DNA of 64,000 nucleotides. Source: Streptomyces spectabilis (GTDB lineage: Bacteria > Actinomycetota > Actinomycetes > Streptomycetales > Streptomycetaceae). Numbering within the stretch: position 1 is the first letter of the stretch; each line of letters starts with the position of its first letter. Under the pieces are notes generated by a model, which worked only from the letters and a program-made list of their open reading frames with translations, did no database searches and was not told where the DNA came from. This document shows, one piece after another, positions 46,196-54,550 of this stretch. Position numbers and translations under genes: made by a program. Location of the stretch: assembly GCF_008704795.1 (NCBI RefSeq), contig NZ_CP023690.1, positions 2,242,501-2,306,500 of the forward strand, written 5' to 3'.

Positions 46196-46429
46196 TCACT
46201 TGTTGACGCAGTAGTTGCCGAAGGCAGGGTTGAGCACGCCGATCACCGAGATGGTGTTGCCGCAGGCGTTCACCGGCACGTGCACGGGGACCTGCACGAC
46301 GTTGCCGGAGGCGACGCCCGGGGAGTGCACGGCAGCGCCCTGGGCACCGGCGTCGGCAGCGGCGACGCCCGCACCGGCGAGCACCAAGCCGCCGGTGGCA
46401 ACCGCGGCGGCGACAACCTTCTTGATCAT
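46196..46429 (-). CDS. chpH: Short chaplin
   Basis: 77 residues: signal peptide ending near AGVAAAD and one chaplin domain with Cys in NACGNTI and NYCVNK. Short chaplins are secreted and assemble into amyloid-like fibrils at the air interface, needed for aerial hyphae. ATG at 46429 preceded by TAGGAGGAACA. The 182-bp upstream region probably carries a developmental promoter and leader. Position beside a long chaplin points to ChpH. Confidence 0.94.
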   Translation of the reverse strand: MIKKVVAAAVATGGLVLAGAGVAAADAGAQGAAVHSPGVASGNVVQVPVHVPVNACGNTISVIGVLNPAFGNYCVNK

Positions 46430-46611
46430 TGTTCCTCCTAGTTGGCAATGCGGCCCCAGCCGCGGACCGCACCATCTGTAACGAGGAGGCCATAGGACGG
46501 CTACGAGCGCCGGACTGCTTTCACTCTTTTCAGTCCAATACGCACGCGCAGCCGATTATTGGAGTTTCGTTTCGGCTTATTGACTGGATTATGGGGCGGC
46601 GGCCGCCCCGG

Positions 46612-47955
46612 TTACGACGCGTCGATGAAGCGGTCGAGCACGCGCACGCCGAACTTCAGCCCATCCACCGGTACCCGCTCGTCCACGCCGTGGAACATGC
46701 CCGCGAAGTCCAGCTCCGGCGGCAGCTTCAGCGGCGCGAAGCCGAAGCCGCGGATGCCGAGGTCGTCGAAGGACTTGGCGTCCGTACCGGCCGAGAGCAT
46801 GTACGGGACGGCGCGGGCGATGGGGTCCTCGGCCTGGAGCGCCAACTGCATGGCGTCCACGAGCGCGCCGTCGAAGGTGGTCTCCAGGGCCTTGTCCGCG
46901 TGCACGTCCTCACGCCTGACGTTCGGCCCCAGGATCCGGTCCAGGTCGGCGAGGAACTCCTCCTCGTACCCCGGCAGGAACCGCCCGTCGACGTGCGCGG
47001 TGGCCTGCCCGGGGATCACGTTGACCTTGTAACCGGCGCCCAGCTGCGTCGGGTTCGCGGTGTTCTGGAGCGAGGCGCCGATCAGCTTGGCGATGCCGCC
47101 GAGCCGGGCGAGCGTCTCGTCCATGTTCTCCGGGTCGAGCTCGGTGCCGAGGGCGTCCCCCAGCTCGTCGAGGAAGTGCCGCAGCGTCTTGGTGACCCGG
47201 ATCGGGAACTTGTGCCGCCCGAGCCGGCCGACGGCCTCCGAGAGCTCCGTGATCGCGTTGTCCTTGTGGATCATCGAGCCGTGTCCGGCGGTGCCGTCCA
47301 CGGTGAGCTTCATCCAGTGCATGCCCTTCTGGGCCGTCTCCACGAGATACAGCCGCAGCTTCTCGTTGACGGTGAAGGAGAAGCCGCCGACCTCGCTGAT
47401 CGCCTCGGTCACGCCTTCGAAGAGGTCCGGGTGGTTGTCCACCAGGTAGCGCGCCCCGTACGTGCCGCCCGCCTCCTCGTCCGCGAGGAAGGCGAGCACG
47501 ATGTCCCGCGGCGGCTTGCGGCCGCTGCGCAGCCGGTCGCGCACGACCGCGAGGGTCATCGCGTCCATGTCCTTCATGTCGACCGCGCCCCGGCCCCACA
47601 GGCAGCCGTCGGCGATCTCCCCGGCGAAGGGGTGGTGCGTCCAGTCCTGCGCGTTGGCCGGGACGACGTCGGTGTGGCCGTGGATGAGCAGCGCGGGCCG
47701 CGACGGGTCCTCGCCCTCGATGCGGGCCACGGTGGAGGCGCGCCCCGGGTGCGACTCGAAGATCCGTGGTTCGAGCCCCACCTCCGCGAGCTTCTCCGCG
47801 ACGTACTCGGCGGCCTTGCGCTCCCCCGGCCCCGAGTGGTCGCCGTAGTTGCTGGTGTCCATGCGGATCAGGTCCCGGCAGAGGTCGACGACCTCGTCCT
47901 CACCGGACACGGCCCCCGCCCCGTTCACCCTGCCGCCCGTGGTCGGCTCGCTCAC
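46612..47955 (-). CDS. M20/M25/M40 family metallopeptidase
   Basis: 447-residue two-zinc exopeptidase or deacylase. Ligands are visible in LLIHGHTDVVPA, WGRGAVDMKD, FLADEEAGG and MFHGVDERVP, with a lid domain in between (GTAGHGSMIH). ATG at 47955. No signal peptide, so cytosolic. Members act on dipeptides, N-acyl amino acids or similar; the exact substrate is open. It lies between the chaplins and the tRNA-Leu. Confidence 0.92.
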   Translation of the reverse strand: MSEPTTGGRVNGAGAVSGEDEVVDLCRDLIRMDTSNYGDHSGPGERKAAEYVAEKLAEVGLEPRIFESHPGRASTVARIEGEDPSRPALLIHGHTDVVPANAQDWTHHPFAGEIADGCLWGRGAVDMKDMDAMTLAVVRDRLRSGRKPPRDIVLAFLADEEAGGTYGARYLVDNHPDLFEGVTEAISEVGGFSFTVNEKLRLYLVETAQKGMHWMKLTVDGTAGHGSMIHKDNAITELSEAVGRLGRHKFPIRVTKTLRHFLDELGDALGTELDPENMDETLARLGGIAKLIGASLQNTANPTQLGAGYKVNVIPGQATAHVDGRFLPGYEEEFLADLDRILGPNVRREDVHADKALETTFDGALVDAMQLALQAEDPIARAVPYMLSAGTDAKSFDDLGIRGFGFAPLKLPPELDFAGMFHGVDERVPVDGLKFGVRVLDRFIDAS

Positions 47956-48133
47956 GCTGTTCCTCCCGCTGTCGCACTCTCGGTCCCTTCCATCCTCCCG
48001 CGCCCGGCGTCCTGACCCAAGGGCGGGCGCCCGTCGTCATACGCCGTTCACGCTGATGACCTGCGTGATCAGGCACCCCCGAATGTTTGCTATGGTTTTC
48101 CACGTCGCCGCGGGAAACCGCGACAGACCACCG

Positions 48134-48218
48134 GTCCGGGTGGCGGAATGGCAGACGCGCTAGCTTGAGGTGCTAGTGCCCTTTATCGGGCGTGGGGGTT
48201 CAAGTCCCCCCTCGGACA
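48134..48218 (+). tRNA. tRNA-Leu (anticodon GAG)
   Basis: A class II tRNA: acceptor GTCCGGG pairs with CTCGGAC, D-arm GGCGGAATGGCAGAC, anticodon arm CTAGC-TTGAGGT-GCTAG with GAG, a long variable arm (TGCCCTTTATCGGGCG) and a T-arm GGGGG-TTCAAGT-CCCCC. CCA is not encoded: the sequence after the discriminator A is CA. The 3' end is also the left edge of the integrated element, which appears to have rebuilt it. Confidence 0.95.
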
Positions 48219-48219
48219 C
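48210..48219. repeat. attL core at the tRNA-Leu 3' end
   Basis: CCTCGGACAC, the 3' acceptor strand, discriminator and one C of tRNA-Leu, recurs at 52792-52801. The pair brackets the element. Short, so its role as an attachment core is inferred from context (displaced terminator, recombinase reading up to this edge). Confidence 0.6.
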
Positions 48220-48225
48220 AATCAG

Positions 48226-49848
48226 TACACCATCCGGTGCTGGCCGACTCTCGGCCAGCACCGTTTGTGTTTGGTGGTCGTAGGTCAGGCACAGGCCGAG
48301 CTGGCGGTAGACGTCGGCCTTGTCGGCCGGGTCGGCCTTTTCCAGGATGGTGAGCAGTCCGCAGAGGGCATCGGTCAGGTTTTTGATCTCTGTGGGGCTC
48401 AGCTGCGCCAGCGGTCATTCCTGGGTGGCGGTGCGCCGGTCCAGGGCTCGCTGGGCGGTGCTGCGGCGGGTCTGGGTCTCGCGGGTCCAGGTGGCAATCA
48501 AGGTGGGGTCGGCTCCGGCTTCCAGGGCGACGCGGTACCTGACGAGCGTGCGGTCGCAGGCGGTGATCTCGCGGCGAGCGACCTCGGTACGGGGTCGGTT
48601 GCGGGCTGGTCCTGTGCGAGTGCGGCCAGTGAGGCGGCCAGGTGGTCGAGGACGAAGGCCTGGGCCAGCCACGCGTCCAGGGTGGGCAGGACGGCGTCCT
48701 CGCGCAGGAGCACGTTCAGGGGATGTTCCAGGTGGTTGGCGAGGGCGTATTCGGCGGGGAAGCGGCAGCGGTAGTGGGCGCGGCCGTGGGTCCAGTTGCC
48801 TTGCATGTGCCGTTCGCACCGAGCGTGGAAGGACCAGCCTTTGAGGGCGTAGGGGTGGCGGGTGCGCAGCACGGTTCGGCCGGTGGAGGCCGGGCCGCGT
48901 GAGGCCAGGCGCCCCTGGACCGCATCGAAGATCTCACGGCTGATCAGTGCGGGGTGGGCGGGGCGCTCGGAGTAGATCCACTGGTCTTCGGGGTTCCGGC
49001 GCGGGGCAGTGGTGCGCCCGAGGCCGACGTCGTTGACGTCGATGAGGGTTTCCTGTTTGTGCTGGCGGTTCCAGACCTGGTGTCCGGTGTAGCGGGGGTT
49101 GGTGAGGATGGCCCGTACCGCGCTCTTGGACCGGGCGATGCCGCAGCGGTCGGGATTGCGCTGCGGATCGCCGGCCGAGGGGCACGGGATGTGGTCGTCG
49201 GTGAGGCGCTGGGCGAGAGCGTAGATGCCGTATTCGGCGAGGTAGTCGGTGAAGAGCCGCTGCACGATGGGGCGGTGGCCGGGTCGACGTCCAGGCGGTG
49301 GGCGCGTTGGCCCTGGGCGGCCTTGGCCGGGTCGGGGTGGGGCCTGCGTCGGCGAGGCGGTAGCCGTAGGACGGGCGGCCTCCCAGATAGCGACCTTCGA
49401 GCAGGGCCTGGGTGGCCCTCGCCGTGCGCACGCGGAGCTTGATGCGGCTGCGTTCGGCCTTGCTCATGCCGCCGAAGACCGACATGACCAGGTCGTGGGC
49501 TTCAGAGTCCGGGTCGTCGGGGCCGCCGACCTCGGGCACCCACAGCTGCACGGCGTAGTGGACGAAGAGGGGGAAGGTCAGGCCGTACTAGTTGCCGTAG
49601 AAGGCGCGCTGTGGCTCGCCGATGACCACCGCGTCGAAGCCCCGGTCTGGGGCGGTGAGCAAGGCGGTGGCGCGGGGGCGGCGTTTCCAGGGGATCGCGC
49701 GGGACTGGCCGACGTCGAAGTACTCGGCCGCGACGGGCCCCTGCGCCTCGGTCAGGGCGGTGGCGCGGGCCAGTCGCCAGGCCCGGGAGGCCGCCGGGTC
49801 CTGCTGGTCCTCGGTTGAGACCCGGCCGTAGAACGCGAAGCGGAGCAT
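48226..49848 (-). pseudogene. Large serine recombinase, inactivated
   Basis: The N terminus is intact from ATG 49848: LRFAFYGRVSTEDQQDPAAS contains the catalytic Ser of resolvases. A TAG at 49588-49590 interrupts AFYGN-YGLTFPLF, where relatives usually have Gln, a one-base change. Frame then shifts near 49335, again near 49270 (before IVQRLFTDYLAEYG) and near 48590 (before RTEVARREITACDR). A TGA at 48415-48417 breaks the tail, beyond which LSPTEIKNLTDALCG and DPADKADVYRQLG still match the family. Zinc-ribbon cysteine content is also reduced. It cannot give a full-length product. Reading frame remnants run to the tRNA edge. Confidence 0.88.
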
Positions 49849-50018
49849 CAGCCCGTCCTCCTCTCGCCCTCGCGGGCCCGTGATGCGTTGTGGATCAGCC
49901 GCCCCAGCGCCACCGCCACCGGCGGCGTCAGCACGGGTTGCTGTTCGGGCACGATCACCCTCGCTGCCCTGCGGTCGGTTCTGTGTTCCGTTCCAGGGTT
50001 GCCCTGTGCCCGGTCCAT
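49848..50018 (-). CDS. Small ORF coupled to the recombinase
   Basis: 56 residues from the ATG at 50018, ending VIVPEQQPVLTPPVAVALG then a basic tail. Its TGA overlaps the recombinase ATG as TGATG. Short proteins with a V-x-VPEQQP-like core commonly sit directly upstream of Streptomyces serine recombinases, as I recall. Function unknown; possibly a directionality or accessory protein. A later GTG start is possible. Confidence 0.55.
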   Translation of the reverse strand: MDRAQGNPGTEHRTDRRAARVIVPEQQPVLTPPVAVALGRLIHNASRAREGERRTG

Positions 50019-50148
50019 GGCCAGCCTCCGGCCCCGCGAACCGTGCGGCCCAGAGCGTTCGTGAGGCGCTGCGCGAAATGGAGGGCCACACCTCAAAGGG
50101 CCGTTCTTCGAACCGTTTTTCGACAGGGTCAGGCTGTTTAGTAACGCG

Positions 50149-50568
50149 TTAGTCGGGCTTGAAGGCCTGGTGTACGACAAAGGCGACCAGCGTCCCGCCG
50201 TGGCGGCTTGGCGCCGACCACCATTCGTCGGCCAGGGCGTCGACAAGGAGCAGGCCGCGCCCGTGTGCTTCGGTGGCCGAGGGCGAGCGCAGGCGTACGT
50301 GCGCGGGGCAGCCGGGGTTGTGCACCTCCACCCGAAGCGCCCCGCCCACTCGGTACCAGTCCACGCGCACCCGCCACGGCCCGTCGGCTCTCCCGTACAG
50401 GACGGCGTTGGTGACCAGCTCCGAGACCATGAGGACACAGTCGTCCACGACCGAACAGCCCAGATGGAGGGACTCCGTGAACGTCCGGAACCAGCGGCGC
50501 GCACGGCCCACCGACTCCGGGACGGGATACAGGATCATCCCGCCGAGTGGTTCGGACACGTCACTCAC
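50149..50568 (-). CDS. RsbW-like ATP-binding (HATPase_c) protein
   Basis: 139 residues of the anti-sigma-factor/serine kinase type common in streptomycetes. The N box is CVLMVSELVTNAVLYG and the G box HGRGLLLVDALADEWW; LRVEVHNPG gives the central strand with an altered G1 box. GTG start at 50568 overlaps the stop of the preceding 69-residue gene by 8 bp. May bind a DUF397 or anti-anti-sigma partner elsewhere; here it is cargo of the element. Confidence 0.87.
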   Translation of the reverse strand: MSDVSEPLGGMILYPVPESVGRARRWFRTFTESLHLGCSVVDDCVLMVSELVTNAVLYGRADGPWRVRVDWYRVGGALRVEVHNPGCPAHVRLRSPSATEAHGRGLLLVDALADEWWSAPSRHGGTLVAFVVHQAFKPD

Positions 50569-50770
50569 GACCCTCGCGCCGGAATTGACGAGCCAGCCGC
50601 AGGGCTACTTCCGCGCGAACACGCCCAAGGTTCACCAACCCGAGCTCCGGCGAGGCGTGGTCGACGGCGAGGGACGGGAAGATGATGCCCGCCTCGGCCA
50701 GAGCGACCCGAAGCTCCTCAACGGCGGTGTGCGGGTCGACATCGTTTGGCTGCTCATGCGTAGTGGCCAT
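50561..50770 (-). CDS. Small hypothetical protein coupled to HATPase
   Basis: 69 residues, MATTHEQPNDVDPHTAVEEL at the start, helical, ending in a basic RLARQFRREGRE. Not a family I recognise. Overlap with the HATPase start and divergence from the DUF6879 gene suggest it works with the kinase-like protein. The ATG at 50770 has no strong upstream site (AGCGTCCTGTTC), so the start is tentative. Confidence 0.65.
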   Translation of the reverse strand: MATTHEQPNDVDPHTAVEELRVALAEAGIIFPSLAVDHASPELGLVNLGRVRAEVALRLARQFRREGRE

Positions 50771-50938
50771 GAACAGGACGCTAGGGAGGCCCAGTTGGAG
50801 ATTCCACGGGTGTTGCGCAAAGTTGCTTGACGTGGTCTCAAGGTTGCGGGAAGTTTCCCTCAGCGGGTCACCAACACCATGGCCCGTTGCCGCAACAGAG
50901 CACGAAGCTGTGGTCCAGCCCTTAGAAGGGGGGACGTC

Positions 50939-51691
50939 ATGGCGCGACGACTGCGCTTCAACGGCACCGGTTCCGGCGAAGGAAGCTGCCCTGCTGTACA
51001 TGAGGACCTCGACACGGGCGAGGTGATCGTGCACGGGCCTCCGGTCACCAACCCCGACGACCTCGCGAAGCTCCAGCACCTCGACGAGGGAGAAGTGGCC
51101 ATCGTCGTACCGCGCAACACGCTGATCGACTTCGGACCGCGCGACCGGGACCCTGCACCGCGCATTCTCGATCCGGACCAGTTCGCCCGGCTCTTCGAGA
51201 ACTTCCAGCACAGTGCGTGGCACCTGGAGATGCGACGACGCTACGCGGTCGACGAGGCCTCGGAGACTTACGCCCAGTTCGTACGCGGCGAGGTCCCCTC
51301 CTGGGATCTCGACTCCCGGTGGGGCCGCACCATCCGCCCAAAGACCTCGGACGGTGCGGCCGTCGGGCGTGTCCGCATCGTCGACAACCCACCCACGACA
51401 GGGCAGCTGTACCTTCTCGCGCACGCAGAGAAGAACGCCGCCCTCGGGGAGGACGTCCGCAACATGTGGCGTGCCGACGCCCAGCGCGTCCATCTGCCGG
51501 ACGAAGACTTCTGGATCTTCGACTCTCACATCGTCGCCCTGTGCAACTTCGACGACGATGACAACCTCACGGGCGCAGAGCTGATCACGGAGCCTGCGGC
51601 CGTCAACCAGTACAACCGGCTGCGCGATGTCGCGCAGCACCACGCCACCCCGTACAAACAGTTCGTGGCGCAGATGGACGCGAAGGAGTGA
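50939..51691 (+). CDS. DUF6879 family protein
   Basis: 250 residues. The C-terminal about 170 residues fit the DUF6879 family: FQHSAWHLEMRRRYAVDEA, then WWF-like core replaced by SWDLDSRWGRTIR, and DEDFWIFDSHIVALCNFD. In streptomycetes this family is usually encoded beside XRE regulators with a DUF5753 domain, as here (10-bp gap). ATG at 50939 with AAGGGGGG upstream. Role unknown; probably the target or partner of the XRE protein. Confidence 0.83.
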   Translation: MARRLRFNGTGSGEGSCPAVHEDLDTGEVIVHGPPVTNPDDLAKLQHLDEGEVAIVVPRNTLIDFGPRDRDPAPRILDPDQFARLFENFQHSAWHLEMRRRYAVDEASETYAQFVRGEVPSWDLDSRWGRTIRPKTSDGAAVGRVRIVDNPPTTGQLYLLAHAEKNAALGEDVRNMWRADAQRVHLPDEDFWIFDSHIVALCNFDDDDNLTGAELITEPAAVNQYNRLRDVAQHHATPYKQFVAQMDAKE

Positions 51692-51701
51692 CCAGGCACC
51701 G

Positions 51702-52556
51702 GTGAGTACCGACTTCCAGCAGGCGCGGGAAGCCCTGGGGACACGGCTTCGCGAACTACGGCTCTCGCGCCCTGGAGGCCGACTCACCGGCGAGCAGTTG
51801 GCCCGGCAACTCGGGTGGCACAAGTCCAAGGTCAGCAAGCTGGAGAACGGCAAGCAGACGGCCACCGCCGAAGACCTCCAGGCGTGGGCAGAATCAACGG
51901 GCCAACCCGAGGCGTACGAAGAACTCCGGACCCGCCTCGCAGGGTTCGAGGCCCACATCCGTTCCTGGCGCCGCCAGCTCGCCGCAGGCCACCGGGCCGT
52001 CCAGGACGCGCACAACGACGCCCAGGCCAACGCCAAAGTGCTGCGCGCCTGGGAGTCCTCCTGGGTTGTCGGAGTCCTCCAGACGCCTGACTACGCCCGC
52101 GCAGTCCTGACCCGCTCCGCCGAACTGCACCAGTCACCCCGGGACACCGAAGACGCCGTGCGCGCCCGCATGCAGCGTCAGCAACTGCTATACAGCGCAG
52201 GGCGGCGCTACCACATCATCATGTGGGAAGGCGTGCTGCGAGCCCTGGTCTGCTCACCCGCCGTGCTCGCCGCCCAGCTCGACCGGCTGGCCGGGGTCAT
52301 CGGGATGGACACCGTAGAGCTGGGGATCGTCCCCTTCGGCGCCTCGCTCAAACAACCGCCGGGCGTGGGCTTCTGGATCTACGACGACCGACGCGTGGTC
52401 ACCGAGACATGGCACGCGGAACTCTGGGTCGAGGACGCCAACAGCGTCGCCACGCATCTGCGCGTCTGGAAGATGATGCAGGAGTCCGCGGTCTACGGAG
52501 CCGACGCACACAACGTCATCAACGCCGCACGCCGCGCCCTCGGTTCACGCAGCTAG
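51702..52556 (+). CDS. XRE-family regulator with DUF5753 domain
   Basis: 284 residues. An N-terminal helix-turn-helix (about 14-65, GEQLARQLGWHKSKVSKLENGK) is followed by the DUF5753 region (LRAWESSWVVGVLQTPDYAR, FWIYDDRRVVTETWHAEL). Such proteins form regulator/partner pairs in Streptomyces development and stress control. GTG start at 51702 lies 10 bp after DUF6879. Last gene of the element before its right edge. Confidence 0.9.
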   Translation: MSTDFQQAREALGTRLRELRLSRPGGRLTGEQLARQLGWHKSKVSKLENGKQTATAEDLQAWAESTGQPEAYEELRTRLAGFEAHIRSWRRQLAAGHRAVQDAHNDAQANAKVLRAWESSWVVGVLQTPDYARAVLTRSAELHQSPRDTEDAVRARMQRQQLLYSAGRRYHIIMWEGVLRALVCSPAVLAAQLDRLAGVIGMDTVELGIVPFGASLKQPPGVGFWIYDDRRVVTETWHAELWVEDANSVATHLRVWKMMQESAVYGADAHNVINAARRALGSRS

Positions 52557-52791
52557 CTATGAGGCCGCCGGCCGCCCTCCCCCCGGCGTGAACCCCACGT
52601 ACCTCTGTAGGGGTACGAGTTGCAGGAACCTAAGGAAGTGGCCAAGGCCCCTCGGCCAGCGGCAATGGGCCGGTACAGGGTCTGCCGCTCCATCGGGTAG
52701 GGGAAACGGTAGGGAGATTGGAACTACGGTTGGTAGCCCAACAGGAAGCTAGAACGCCTGGTCAGGGCGCTGGCGTAATGGGGCAGCCCCT
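52557..52791. other. Gene-free right end of the element
   Basis: No coding ORF or known RNA recognised. Contains a short CGTACCTCTGTAGGGGTACG hairpin (52599-52618) and several 10-15 bp imperfect repeats of GGTAGGG/GGTTGG type. It leads into the attachment core. Could hold recombinase-binding arm sites; no proof. Confidence 0.45.
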
Positions 52792-52801
52792 CCTCGGACA
52801 C
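52792..52801. repeat. attR core
   Basis: CCTCGGACAC identical to the tRNA-Leu 3' end. The next bases complete an encoded CCA (GGACACCA), unlike the rebuilt tRNA at the left. Confidence 0.6.
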
Positions 52802-52805
52802 CAGC

Positions 52806-52833
52806 AAGAAGGCCCCTCTCGAGGGGCCTTCTT
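52806..52833 (+). terminator. Orphan terminator, probably the original tRNA-Leu terminator
   Basis: AAGAAGGCCCCTC (52806-52818) pairs perfectly with GAGGGGCCTTCTT (52821-52833) over a TC centre. It lies five bases after the attR core and serves no obvious gene here, matching the terminator type found after Streptomyces tRNAs. Confidence 0.75.
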
Positions 52834-53074
52834 CGTGTCTGGGCAGCGGCGTGGCCAACGGCCCGGACGGTTTCCTCGTCAGACCGGGGACGCGAGAACG
52901 ATCCGGGCCGCGCTGGGCGCGGCCGGCTTCTTGACGCCCTCGGCGCGACGGCAGGTGAGGGGGGTCCACTCTTGTGTGTCGGAGGCAGGACCGGCGCGTG
53001 CCGGGGCTGTGGGGCGGCAGTGGTGTGGTCGGACGTGGAGGGTGGCTGTCAGAGGCGGCGTCTACTGTGCGGCC

Positions 53075-54550
53075 ATGGATGACAGCTCACGGAAGCTGAG
53101 GGCGGGGCGACGTGCGGACCGGTCCGGGGGCGGGGCGCCCCTTGAGGGGGCGGAAGGCGGCGCGGAGCCGAAGGGGATCGGGCTGTATCACGACATGCGG
53201 GTCGAAGAGGACTTCGCCAAGTGCGCCACCCGGCTCTTCGCGATCCTCAAGAAGGCCGCAGAGACGAGCCCCGGCGCTCCGCGCCATCTCTACCTCGACA
53301 TTCAGGGGCACCGCGACGCAGACGGCGACTACGACGCGGACGCACGGGAGATCATGTGCGACTTCCTGCCGGGATTCCTCGGCCCCTACCTCACGGAGAT
53401 CAGTACGCCGCTCCGCCAGGGGAAGAACCCCGAACCACAACGTGAGGACGTACCTCGGGTTCTGACGATACGGGACCCCGACCGCGAGCATGCCTACGAC
53501 CACCGGGAGTTGGGTGTGCGCAACCGGGACAGCCAACCCGACCAGCGGCGGTCAAGACCCCCGGTCCAGGCCATCGCCGACTACCTCGGCCTCGACGAGC
53601 CGATCTGCCTGATCTGCTGGCAGGCGCCGGTGGAGCGGGCCCATGTGGTCCCGGAGTCACTCGGCGGGTCCAACGACGTGCGCAACTTCGCCCTCCTCTG
53701 CCCTCGCCACCACCGTGAGGCGCCCGACGTCGCGGACGCCGAGGCCTTCTGGTCCTGGGTCGACTATGCCTGTGAGCGCGACGGCCACATGAAGTGGGAG
53801 GGGGTCGAGCCGGAGACGCTGGCGACGATGGAACGCCTCGGCCTCCGCGTCGATACGTCCGGGCCGGTGCGGAAGAGCCTGCGTCACTTCGACCGGGTCC
53901 GTGACGAACTCGTGCGTCACTACGGCTGGTGTCCTGAGGACTTCGCCGGCGGATACCACTGGGGCGCGTTGATGGAGGAGTTCCACACGGTGATGGACTC
54001 GGCGACCAGCACGCACTTCAACGTCCCCAAGAAGGCGTCCACCGAGGCGTGGGCCTTCGAAGTGGCCCGCAGGCGCCTGCGGGACGGGGGTGCGGAGGAC
54101 CAGGCCGGTGACGACCGGCCGACGGTGTCGAGCCGTCCGTCGGCCGAGCTGGCGGAACGGACCGTGCGCAAGGCGCCGGGCAGCGATGGCGCGCAGAGCC
54201 TGGTCAACGCCGCACGGCGGGCCGACGTCGCGATCGAGGCGGCGGCGCTCGTGCGCGAGATCATCAAAACGGCGGGGGCCTCCAGCGCCGAGGAGGTGCT
54301 GCGGGGCGTCACGGAGATGGTGGCGGACCGCACCGCGCAATTCGAGCGGCTGGCCGATGAGCTCATGGGAAGCACGGTCTGCCGGCACTGCGGCCACGCC
54401 ATCGCCCGGATCGGGGACGCGGCCTGGCGCCACAGCGCCGCGGCGCCCATGTCCCGCGGTTGCCGGGCCGCCAGCTTCGACCGGGACGGCACGTGGGACG
54501 ACTCTCTCGACCGAGCCTGGAAGGCGAGCCCGCCGAAGTCGTCTCGGTGA
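53075..54550 (+). CDS. HNH endonuclease-like protein with unknown N-terminal domain
   Basis: 491 residues. A polar leader (1-35) precedes a domain (about 36-115, GLYHDMRVEEDFAKCATRLF and HLYLDIQGHRDADGDYDADA) I do not recognise. An HNH-type zinc site follows: C178-x2-C181, H190 in RAHVVPESLGG, then N in NDVRNFALLCPRHHRE. A long helical segment and a C-terminal CRHCGHAI zinc-like motif end the protein. ATG at 53075 lacks a strong upstream site. It stands alone next to the element, consistent with defence or mobile-DNA function, but no partner is present. Confidence 0.72.
   Translation: MDDSSRKLRAGRRADRSGGGAPLEGAEGGAEPKGIGLYHDMRVEEDFAKCATRLFAILKKAAETSPGAPRHLYLDIQGHRDADGDYDADAREIMCDFLPGFLGPYLTEISTPLRQGKNPEPQREDVPRVLTIRDPDREHAYDHRELGVRNRDSQPDQRRSRPPVQAIADYLGLDEPICLICWQAPVERAHVVPESLGGSNDVRNFALLCPRHHREAPDVADAEAFWSWVDYACERDGHMKWEGVEPETLATMERLGLRVDTSGPVRKSLRHFDRVRDELVRHYGWCPEDFAGGYHWGALMEEFHTVMDSATSTHFNVPKKASTEAWAFEVARRRLRDGGAEDQAGDDRPTVSSRPSAELAERTVRKAPGSDGAQSLVNAARRADVAIEAAALVREIIKTAGASSAEEVLRGVTEMVADRTAQFERLADELMGSTVCRHCGHAIARIGDAAWRHSAAAPMSRGCRAASFDRDGTWDDSLDRAWKASPPKSSR

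Larger units (their letters stand above)
48219..52801. mobile_element. Small integrated element at tRNA-Leu, recombinase decayed
   Basis: About 4.6 kb between two copies of CCTCGGACAC. The left copy is the tRNA 3' end. The right copy is followed by an encoded CA completing CCA and, five bases further, a strong hairpin, exactly what should follow an undisturbed tRNA gene. Inside: a broken serine recombinase whose 3' end abuts the tRNA, a coupled small ORF, an HATPase/small-protein pair and a DUF6879/XRE pair. No replication or transfer genes remain, so it is probably a fixed remnant. Confidence 0.65.

Noticed and set aside
48200..48418. Separate 72-residue gene at the tRNA edge
   Set aside because: Another frame of the same DNA continues the serine recombinase tail (LSPTEIKNLTDALCG), so this is part of the decayed recombinase.
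52557..52833. Possible structured ncRNA such as tmRNA or RNase P RNA ending in a terminator
   Set aside because: No tRNA-like acceptor pairing, tag ORF or conserved RNase P motifs could be found. The terminator is better explained as the displaced end of tRNA-Leu.
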